A stretch of DNA of 64,000 nt from Candidula unifasciata (Eukaryota > Mollusca > Gastropoda > Stylommatophora > Geomitridae), in assembly GCA_905116865.2 (NCBI GenBank), contig CAJHNH020008532.1, positions 905,001 to 969,000 of the forward strand. The letters run 5' to 3'. Position 1 is the stretch's first letter. Each line of letters opens with the position of its first letter. Of the stretch, positions 58,901 to 64,000 are shown one piece after another. The notes under the pieces are model-generated. The model was not told where the DNA came from and searched no databases. It saw nothing but the letters and a program-made list of their open reading frames with translations. The translations under genes were made by a program, and so were the position numbers.

Positions 58901-61900
58901 TCTATCTTAGCATACATTTGCAGTCTGAAAAAGAAAAAAGGGGGGGGGGGGGATATAAAAACTACAACTGACTATGGCACTGACATTACTAGTATAATGA
59001 CAAGATAGGGAAGGATTCTTTATTAGCCCTTACCACTACTGATTCCAGTTGATGCCTGTTGTACTTGCAGATAACCAACAGTTTGAGGACAGAAATAACC
59101 AGGCTGTACCATACATTCTGTTCAAGACATCCATATTTTGAAGCGAGCAATGGCAAAGTCTCAATAGTTGCACACTCCCTGGGTAAGCTTTCATTTTTGT
59201 AACTTCATATGTTCCTGGGTTTGAAAAAAAAAAAAAATTCCTTACATCCATTTTTCACATTGTCCATTTCTTAGCCCATCCATGTGTCCAGTCATTCGCA
59301 TGTTCTTTCATTTATTCATTCATCCGTCTGCCTGTATAATTGTGGTTCTCATGCCTTCTGCTTTAGGAGTCATGGTGTTTCAGTAGCTAGTTCACTCACC
59401 AAGTGTTTAGTCCTGAATACAATCCACAGAAGTCACATGGTTGTCTTTAGCATCACCTCTCTTAGGTAGCGGTCAGTATGAGTGTCAAGGCTGATGCAGT
59501 GTCAAGGCTGATGCAGTGTCAAGGCTGATGCAGTGTCAAGGCTGATGCAGTGTCAAGGCTGATGCAGTGTCAAGGCTGATGCAGTGTCAAGGCTGATGCA
59601 GTGTCAAGGCTGATGCAGTGTCAAGGCTGATGCAGTGTCAAGGCTGATGCAGTGGGATTAGACCAAAGTGACCATAAAGGGAGATGGTACAAGGGCTATT
59701 CCAAAATCAATCTCATAGTGGCTGGTAACAATTATTAGTTATTATCTCTTCAGCAAGTTGAAGGTCTAATTGGCTACTCACCGCTTTGACACTCCTGATA
59801 AGTTCGTGGATCTAGTCAACTGGCCGTTCCTTGAAGAGGGGTTATGAAAACTTGTGCCACAATAGGACAAGTGCCTGAATTTAGATGGTGACTACATGAA
59901 AAAAGCAATGCAGTGATATGTGTACCTCTTGAATATATTTAGATGTTCTTATCTATTTGTTTAAATATTTACCAGAGCTTGATTTTAGAATAGCCCTCGT
60001 GATTTCAGTGTGAGTGTAAAAGAAAATGAGCTGACAGTATGACCTTAAAGGGAGATAGTTGTTACCCGTAGTTTTATTGCAAAGGTGAATCAAGACTGTT
60101 TAAAAACAGAGTCTCGTGTATAAAGTCAGAGCCACCAGTATGAGAATGGAGTTAGAGGCAGTATCGGTAGCTTTCCAATGGCTTGAAAGCAGCACAGCAC
60201 AACATGCTGTAATTGTAACTGAATAACACAGCATTGTTATGTATTCTCAACCTTACTGTATGGCACAGAGACATGGACAATGAACAAACAACTGGAAAAT
60301 CGTATCAATTCTTTGGAGATGTGGATATACAGAAGATTAGGTCGTATTTCATGGAAACAAAAGCTATCAAATACAGAGGTACTGAGCAAATTGGGAATGA
60401 AAAGAGAGTTGCTAGGTGAAATAAAAAGAGACAAGTAAAATATTTTGGCCACATTAAAAGACATAACAGTATTGTAAAGATCATCCTAGAGGGAAAAGTT
60501 CAAGGTAGGCGAGCAAAAGGCAGACAGCGTTACAAGTGGGAGGATAACATCAAGAGATGGACAAACAGCAGTGTGAGTGAGTGTACATCAAGGGCAAGAG
60601 ACAGGGCTTGTTGGAGATCCATTGCAGCCAACCTTCATTGTGGAGACGGCACCTGATTGATTGAACACAGCATGCTTCAGAAAATAGAACGATAAAAACC
60701 GGTGTCCTACGTGTAGAGTGTCTTGCATCACTTGATAAGATTCAGATCAGGAGCTTATTTTCTGTCTAGAATATTCGGGTGTGCAGGATAATGAGCAGGC
60801 TGATAGATTAGCTGCTGCTATTCCTCTGGGTGGTGAGCTACTTTATGATAAAACATAAATGGTGAAGGCTGTCTGTGATCAAAAGGACAGTGCAACAGAC
60901 CAGACCAGGCATGCATACACTGACAGACTGATTCATTGGCAGGTAGGAGCTGAGGGGAAAACACAGGTGGGCAGTGCAACAGACCAGACCAGGCATGCAT
61001 ACACTTTCAGACTGATTCATTGGCAGGTAGGAGCTGAGGGGAAAACACAGGTGGGCAGTGCAACAGACCAGACCAGGCATGAATACACTGACAGACTGAT
61101 TCATTGGCAGGTAGGAGCTGAGGGGAAAACACAGGTGGGCAGTGCAACAGACCAGACCAGGCATGAATACACTGACAGACTGATTCATTGGCAGGTAGGA
61201 GCTGAGCGTCTGGAAATATTCAACACTGAGGGGAAAACACAGGTGGGCTGTTGATCAGGCTCCAACTGGTACTGTTAGCATAGGGACTCTTCATTGACTG
61301 CTAAAGAAGGAGACAGAGCATGTATGAGTGTCCTGAGTGCTGAGCTGTCAATTCTTAATTCATTTATTTATTCATTCATTCAGGGAGATGGTGATTTCAG
61401 TATGAGTGTAAAGGGAAATGCAGCTGGTATTGTCAGTATATGGGAGATACAGCTGATAGTATGAGTGTAAAGGGAAATACAGCTGGTATTGTCAGTATAT
61501 GGGAGATACAGCTGGTAGTGTGAGTGTAAAGGGAGATATGAGTGTATAGAGGGAGATGCAGCTGACTGTGTGAGTGTAAATGGTATGCAACTGATGATAT
61601 TATACAGTTTTTGTTATCACTGGATTTTGCAGGTGCTGTGATATCATTTGATATCATCACAGGTTGGAACCCAGTGAATCTGTATGACCAGCTCATGAAT
61701 TCTTTGTTGGTAAGTGGCCCCTTGTCTTTAACAGGCAGCCCTGGATTATTGTTGTATGTAAATAGAAGACTCTAGTCACATCAGCCTTTGCAAGCATGGT
61801 TTATACCTAAAACATGTTCCTGATCATTGTATCATACATACTGAAACTGCTTGGATCTTGACACTAGACAGCTGCTGTGTGTATCTGGTGAGAGATATCA

Positions 61901-63271
61901 CAAACTGCTTGGATCTTGACACTAGACAGCTGCTATGTGTATCTGGTGAGAGATATCACAAACTGCTTGGATCTTGACATTATATAATTGTGAGTGTATC
62001 TGGTGAGAGATATCACAAACTGCTTGGATCTTGACACTAAATAGCTACTGTGTGTATCTGGTGAGAGATATCACAAACTGCTTGGATCTTGACACTAGAC
62101 AGCTGCTGTGTGTATCTGGTGAGAGATATCACAGACTGCTTGGATCTTGACACTAGATAATTGTGAGTGTATCTGGTGAGAGATATCACAGACTGCTTGG
62201 ATCTTGACACTAGATAATTGTGAGTGTATCTGGTGAGAGATATCACAGACTGCTTGGATCTTGACACTAGATAATTGTAAGTGTATCTGGTGAGAGATAT
62301 CACAGACTGCTTGGATCTTGACACTAGATAATTGTAAGTGTATCTGGTGAGAGAAATCACAGACTGCTTCGATCTTGACTCTAGATAATTGTGAGTGTAT
62401 CTGATGAAAGATATCACAGACTGCTTGGATATTGACACTAGATAATTGTGAGTGTATCTGGTGAGAGAAATCACAGACTGCTTCGATCTTGACACTAGAT
62501 AATTGTGAGTGTATCTGGTGAGAGAAATCACAGACTGCTTCGATCTTGACACTAGATAATTGTGAATGTATCTGGTGAGAGATATCAAAAACTGCTTCAA
62601 TCTTGACATTATATAATTGTGTGTGTATCTAGTGAGAGATATCTCAGACTGCTTGGATCTTGACACTAGATAATTGTGTGTGTATCTGGTGAGAGATATC
62701 ACAAGCTGCTTCGATCTTGACACTAGATAATTGTGTGTGTATCTGGGAAGAGATATCACAAACTGCTTCGATCTTGACACTAGATAATTGTGAGTGTATC
62801 TGGTGAGAGATATCACAAACTGCTTCGATCTTGACACTAGACAGTTGTGTGTGTATTTAGTGAGAGATATCACAGACTGCTAGACTCTTGACACTAGATA
62901 ATTGTGAGTGTATCTGGTGAGAGATATCACAAACTGCTTAGATCTTGACATCATATAATTGTGTGTGTATCTGGGAAGAGATATCACAAACTACTTCGAT
63001 CTTGACACTAGATAATTGTGAGTGAATCTGGTTAGAGATATCACAGACTGCTTGGATCTTGACATTAGACAGTTGTGTGTGTATCTGGTTAGTGATATCA
63101 CAAACTACTTGGATCTTGACACTATATAATTGTGTGTATATCTGGTGAGAGATATCACAGACTGCTTCGATCTCGTCACTAGACAACTATTTTTTTTTTT
63201 CAGGCAGAAGAAGAGGAGGATGCTTGTGGCAATGATGAACTATTGTTGGATATCAATGTAGCGAAAGCCAA
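46648..63271 (+). CDS. DDHD1: DDHD1-like phospholipase A1, exons 1-9, 3' part beyond window
   Basis: Family knowledge: DDHD1 (PA-PLA1) is an intracellular phospholipase A1 preferring phosphatidic acid, acting at cytosolic faces of membranes in lipid signalling and mitochondrial dynamics. Nine exons join in phase to about 448 residues. The order matches vertebrate DDHD1: ELRPEEVRWFYKHEGGKKW and FIGYDSLRIECRFRALKLS (exon 1), VRGGLYEVDVKNKKCLPVYW, VRGVWFEEGHWQPL (exon 2), FHVDWNATNEIYKY (3), GTRLRRGYCYEAIMDDKPPD and FVIHGIGQKMDTGSI (4), FLPVQWRSSLKLDGG (5), LNSSAMDVLYYTSPLY (6), VSIVAHSLG (7-8) and FDIITGWNPVNLYDQLM (8). The predicted nucleophile is Ser399 in AHSLG, where vertebrate DDHD1 has SHSLG. 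The C-terminal DDHD domain lies outside. All eight introns are GT-AG and hold repeats, three with non-LTR elements in the gene's orientation and one with an antisense RTE. Confidence 0.93.
47425..47705. repeat. 68-bp minisatellite, 4 copies, DDHD1 intron 1
   Basis: The unit begins AGAGACAAGCAAGGAGGGTT and ends with ATGTAGTTGCAGACTGCA. The copies are nearly identical and one lacks a T after CCCCG. Confidence 0.95.
47750..50305 (-). pseudogene. RTE-like non-LTR retrotransposon, antisense in DDHD1 intron 1
   Basis: Read on the minus strand from about 50300: endonuclease (VQIYAPSADSSEEDIDAFYD, MVLGDFNAKVG, WKSPGDNVRNQIL, and SDHVPVVGKIRIKLK), a linker with PTHRVAKKK, then reverse transcriptase (KGKAPGPDNISLEEIEAMGD, LCFIDYTKAFDCV, RQGCVLLSDLFSIY, RYADDTVLIA). 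The C-terminal segment follows (FKYLGTWITSDGR, ILACYIHPVLTYGCESWT, SSFFGHVMRKWKIEH). It ends GGCACC plus a GAT-repeat tail. Stops at 49620 and near 49254 and the overlap at 48460-48466 show frame breaks. The endonuclease N-terminus is lost next to an AT-repeat (50300-50380). Domain order and tail fit the RTE group. Confidence 0.9.
50569..51040. repeat. 72-bp minisatellite, about 6.5 copies, DDHD1 intron 1
   Basis: The unit contains ACATCTTGTCAGGATATACT and CCCTCTGCTGCAAGAAACCA. The last copies have TATCCTATCC in place of TATACAACCC. The period is a multiple of three, so frames stay open on both strands. Confidence 0.95.
51079..51432. mobile_element. MITE-like element related to the one at 35724
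   Basis: 51079-51110 (ATCCTCCGAATAATGGTCCC...) and the reverse complement of about 51400-51432 agree at nearly all of about 32 positions. The internal inverted pair ACTAGATGGCTGGGACTCAT and CGTGAGTCCCAGCCATCTAG, and GGCCCTGTTAGGGTAT, are shared with the 607-bp MITE at 35724. It has no coding capacity. Confidence 0.82.
51500..52300. repeat. Cluster of poly(C), (CA)n and (CT)n tracts
   Basis: Poly(C) runs near 51507, 51591, 51677 and 52050, (CA)n near 51604 and 52229, and a (CT)n run near 52264. They lie within the last kilobase before DDHD1 exon 2. Confidence 0.9.
52408..52566 (+). CDS. DDHD1: DDHD1 exon 2
   Basis: Acceptor TTGTGCAACAG, donor CCAG-GTGTGT, both phase 1. Encodes EDESDIVRGVWFEEGHWQPL and onward to KGPKP, matching the VRGxWFxxGxWxPL segment of DDHD1. 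Confidence 0.92.
52625..53060. repeat. (CT)n-rich tract in DDHD1 intron 2
   Basis: About 430 bases of CTCT/TTTCTC repeats with GTCT interruptions. The long serine/leucine frame across it is an artefact. Confidence 0.95.
53348..53476 (+). CDS. DDHD1: DDHD1 exon 3
   Basis: Acceptor TTTCCCCCCAG, donor AAAAT-GTAAGT, both phase 1. Encodes VIHNIRFKDFHVDWNATNEI, YKYNESRSSKMIRNVRQTLG and WQK. Confidence 0.92.
53826..53964 (+). CDS. DDHD1: DDHD1 exon 4
   Basis: Acceptor CACTTTCAG, donor AGGGA-GTAAGT, entering in phase 1 and leaving in phase 2. Encodes SGTRLRRGYCYEAIMDDKPP and HLVFVIHGIGQKMDTGSIVR, the conserved HGIGQKMD stretch. Confidence 0.95.
54120..54790 (+). pseudogene. Non-LTR retrotransposon C-terminal fragment in DDHD1 intron 4
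   Basis: Frames give LKQRRPTVRDMSHV, MKDGHIPKDLLYGQLETGKR and RSLKDTNINTDTWERAAADR, then the zinc-finger-like RDCHSHIGLYSHSTGC and THGHSS region. This order (RWLGHVxRMxDxRIPKxxLYGxL ... CGRDCHSRIGLxSHxRxC) is typical of the 3' coding end of abundant animal non-LTR elements. Frame breaks at about 54240 and 54420. Confidence 0.8.
54923..55038 (+). CDS. DDHD1: DDHD1 exon 5
   Basis: Acceptor TAATGTCCCCAG, donor GGAG-GTACGA, entering in phase 2 and leaving in phase 1. Encodes VRDRVKYMRAKMFPEFDTVG and AEFLPVQWRSSLKLDG. Confidence 0.92.
55402..56090 (+). pseudogene. Non-LTR RNase H fragment with an internal 45-bp array
   Basis: TADSQSELWKVKMGQMW matches the third acidic RNase H motif and its helix. 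After the array RHAALRGNGRADVLATEG matches the His loop and fourth motif (xGHAGVRGNERADxLA). LGKEDILKSIF and SHAKH resemble the C-terminal tail. It lies in DDHD1 intron 5, same strand as the gene. A different lineage from family R. Confidence 0.75.
55501..55950. repeat. 45-bp minisatellite of 10 copies inside an RNase H domain
   Basis: The unit is AACATGACACAGACTCACAA plus GGATACACTGTCCAGACATG and CAGCA. It reads NMTQTHKDTLSRHAA in the RNase H frame. The TLSRHAA part lines up with the xxSPGHAG loop, so the unit comes from the domain itself, and the multiple of three keeps the frame. Confidence 0.92.
56100..56275 (-). mobile_element. Non-LTR C-terminal fragment, minus orientation
   Basis: Minus-strand frames give AACDCGAERQTPEHILQYCP and LWPKGATLREKLWGTGGDL-like sequence. 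This is the Cys-rich tail and KLWG segment found after RNase H in some jockey-related elements. It abuts the plus-strand RNase H fragment ending at 56090. Confidence 0.65.
56715..56865 (+). mobile_element. Family R 3' end fragment
   Basis: GGAACTCTTTGTTTGTTGCT, GAAGATGGGGGATGGAGCAC and TATGGGAGTGTCCCGAGTGT match the family-R 3' end. The tail is ATTCAACTTTC. DDHD1 intron 5. Confidence 0.75.
57115..57300 (+). mobile_element. Family R-related 3' end fragment next to exon 6
   Basis: Reads HTTGTISHQTLEFILLGESE and HLWACPECRDDNPVN, a diverged version of the family-R C-terminus (TISIGTLRWLLKMGxERLWxCPExCD). The tail is (TAAC)n. It ends about 41 bases before the DDHD1 exon 6 acceptor. Confidence 0.7.
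57342..57448 (+). CDS. DDHD1: DDHD1 exon 6
   Basis: Acceptor GTTCTTGCAG, donor TCTGAG-GTGAGG, entering in phase 1 and leaving in phase 0. Encodes DTVESVTPHKMKGVRSVLNS and SAMDVLYYTSPLYRSE. Confidence 0.95.
57449..58325. other. DDHD1 intron 6, no other feature
   Basis: AT-rich intron sequence with no recognised element. Confidence 0.6.
58338..58600 (+). repeat. Dispersed repeat family D, copy 4
   Basis: Contains CAGCTGTAAACTCCTGTGGA, CATCCATGTTTGGACTTTGA, TGTGTGCATCCTGTTTTACA, GGCTTATTTGCATGCATACT, GATTAGTTCGCCTTTTACAA and TTCTCTCCCCCTACTTCCC in family order. Confidence 0.75.
58605..58785. repeat. 45-bp minisatellite, 4 copies, seeded by repeat D
   Basis: The unit contains ACACATTTGATGTTCTCAGA and CTCCTGATTAGTTGCCTTCT. 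CTGATTAGTTGCCTTCTACAAC is a variant of the family-D segment just upstream (CTGATTAGTTCGCCTTTTAC), which suggests the array grew from the end of the D copy. Confidence 0.8.
59071..59182 (+). CDS. DDHD1: DDHD1 exon 7 (nucleophile exon)
   Basis: Acceptor GTACTTGCAG, donor CTGG-GTAAGC, entering in phase 0 and leaving in phase 1. Encodes ITNSLRTEITRLYHTFCSRH and NGKVSIVAHSL. The catalytic serine codon TCC is at 59176-59178, and the glycine of AHSLG is split by the intron. Confidence 0.95.
59483..59655. repeat. 17-bp minisatellite, about 10 copies
   Basis: The unit is AAGGCTGATGCAGTGTC, perfectly repeated in DDHD1 intron 7. Confidence 0.95.
60235..60663 (+). mobile_element. RTE-like C-terminal fragment nested in a family-R element
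   Basis: Reads LTLLYGTETWTMNKQLENRI, SLEMWIYRRLGRISW, LGMKRELLGEIKRD, KYFGHIKRHNS and GRQRYKWEDNIKRW. This is the C-terminal segment seen also at 47.9-48.3 kb but from a distinct lineage. It ends with a TGATTGATTGA tail. AACACAGCAT occurs on both sides (60225-60234 and 60664-60673), a target-site duplication. Confidence 0.88.
60886..61250. repeat. 84-bp tandem repeat, 4 copies, inside the family-R fragment
   Basis: The unit contains GTGGGCAGTGCAACAGACCA, CACTGACAGACTGATTCATT and GGAGCTGAGGGGAAAACACA. Single-copy relatives exist in other family-R copies (for example 34910, DHHSRVRLMQLG), so the array is an expansion of element sequence. Its length is a multiple of three. Confidence 0.92.
61380..61600. 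repeat. Irregular repeats of a GTGTAAAGGGAGATA motif
   Basis: Short motifs such as GAGTGTAAAGGGAAATACAG and CAGTATATGGGAGATACAGC recur with variable spacing, just upstream of DDHD1 exon 8. Confidence 0.75.
61633..61709 (+). CDS. DDHD1: DDHD1 exon 8
   Basis: Acceptor GATTTTGCAG, donor TTGTTG-GTAAGT, entering in phase 1 and leaving in phase 0. Encodes GAVISFDIITGWNPVNLYDQ and LMNSLL. Confidence 0.94.
61858..63180. repeat. 57-bp minisatellite, about 23 copies, abutting exon 9
   Basis: The unit contains ACTGCTTGGATCTTGACACT, AGATAATTGTGAGTGTATCT and GGTGAGAGATATCACA. Variants include GACAGCTG, TTCGATC and GGGAAGAG forms. The last unit ends within about 20 bases of the exon 9 acceptor. Confidence 0.95.
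63204..63271 (+). CDS. DDHD1: DDHD1 exon 9
   Basis: Acceptor ATTTTTTTTTTCAG, donor GCCAA-GTAAGC, entering in phase 0 and leaving in phase 2. Encodes AEEEEDACGNDELLLDINVA and KA. Matches the acidic linker and LLDExxIxK segment downstream of GWNPV in DDHD1. The reading frame continues beyond the window. Confidence 0.88.
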
Positions 63272-63384
63272 GTAAGCTGAAGCCAAAGGGTGTCTCTGCC
63301 AACTTGAGTGCATTGATGTTTTTTTGGTTTTTTGTTTGTGTGTTTTTGTGTGTGTGATTATTGTCACATGGCTTCAATTTTGTT

Positions 63385-63475
63385 AGGAGTCTTGGTGGCC
63401 AAATGGTCAGTACACTTTGCATGTGAAGACAGTGATCTAGGTTCCTTTCCCCACAAAGGCAGTGTTATTTTTTTA
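63385..63475 (+). mobile_element. tRNA-like SINE head in DDHD1 intron 9
   Basis: GGTGGCCAAATGGTCAGTAC resembles an A box and GATCTAGGTTCCTTTCCCC a B box at suitable spacing. The body beyond is not recognised. Confidence 0.45.
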
Positions 63476-64000
63476 AACCAGTAAGGCTGCGAGCCTCATA
63501 AATATTGAAACTGACCAATGAAAAGAAAAAAGTATTTGTGTAGGAAAGCATTGAAGAGGAAAGCCACTTTCATTGTTGTGGTTTTAGAATTTGTGAAGAT
63601 TACGTCCAAATGGTAGTTGCTGAGATGGAACTACTTTTGACATATTTTTGCTATTGTTGTTGTAATAAGTGTGTGTATGTATGTGTATGCATGCACAAGT
63701 GTAAATTTTTTTTTTAACACAATAGAAAATTTTTCCTTGATAAAGGCTTTAATAGTTTAAATACTGGATATGATTATTACAGAGAGAAGGGGAAGAGAGA
63801 GAAGGATATATATTCTTGTGACTACCTCTCATCCTTTGTGTTTTAGAGGTTTGACATTGTAGTCAGTAATATATATACTGGTTAAAGCATAAGCTATATT
63901 TGTATCCTGCTGGACAGGCATGTTTGAACATGTAGACACATCACCTGCTAATGATTGCCTCCCTGGAGTATCAGCATTGAAGCAACTCATGTTCTGTCGT
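63476..64000. other. DDHD1 intron 9, no other feature
   Basis: AT-rich intron sequence. No further DDHD1 exon is recognisable before the window ends. Confidence 0.6.

Larger units (their letters stand above)
60100..61370 (+). pseudogene. Family R RNase H fragment, interrupted by an RTE-like insert
   Basis: The left part (to 60234) carries AGAATGGAGTTAGAGGCAGT and ATGCTGTAATTGTAACTGA, corresponding to RNase H motifs two and three. The right part (from 60664) resumes with GCATGCTTCAGAAAATAGAA, then CAGGATAATGAGCAGGCTGA (DNEQADRLAAAIPLG). It ends in the family-R 3' end (GGGACTCTTCATTGACTGCT) with an (ATTC)n tail. DDHD1 intron 7. Confidence 0.82.

Noticed and set aside
62037..62873. 278-codon minus-strand frame
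   Set aside because: It is the 57-bp intronic array. The repeating YTHNYLVSRSKQSVISLTR unit has no meaning beyond the period of three.

Overview
This is a eukaryotic nuclear genome window, and the style points to an invertebrate, most probably a mollusc. The evidence is spliced genes with GT-AG introns of 0.4-5 kb, tRNA-headed SINEs, RTE-like and RNase H-bearing non-LTR retrotransposons, hAT and MITE relics, and an exceptional density of tandem repeats. The species assignment is inference and is not certain. Nothing prokaryotic is present.

Two host genes are recognisable by hand translation. On the minus strand, 10020 to about 19.7 kb carries the C-terminal three exons (plus one tentative upstream exon) of a NUDT14-like UDP-sugar pyrophosphatase. 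On the plus strand, 46648-63271 carries nine exons in perfect phase of a DDHD1-like phosphatidic-acid-preferring phospholipase A1. It runs out of the window before the DDHD domain.

Layout: 1-9.5 kb is a series of unrelated minisatellites (25, 31, 65, 30 and 32 bp units) with relics of non-LTR elements. 10-20 kb is NUDT14 with repeat-stuffed introns. 20-25.7 kb is more arrays (27, 20, 38 and 33 bp). 25.7-40.5 kb is a long near-identical duplication, copies A and B. The copies meet across a 17-base N gap and carry different insertions: a retrotransposon in A, and a retrotransposon fragment, a MITE, a hAT relic and a minisatellite expansion in B. They may be a real tandem duplication or two haplotypes laid end to end. 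40.5-46.3 kb holds trinucleotide tracts, SINEs and retrotransposon fragments. 46.6-64 kb is DDHD1, whose introns hold an antisense RTE-like element, MITE-like and non-LTR fragments, and several arrays.

The most unusual observation is where some minisatellites come from. In two NUDT14 introns the long array lying directly downstream of an exon is built from that exon's own 3' end plus its 5' splice site. One array (58 bp, about 28 copies) leaves a ladder of intact donor sites. The other (about 41 bp) keeps donor-like units only close to the exon. The same self-seeded expansion is seen in a SINE (27 bp), in two retrotransposon RNase H regions (45 and 84 bp, both multiples of three) and in a dispersed repeat (45 bp).
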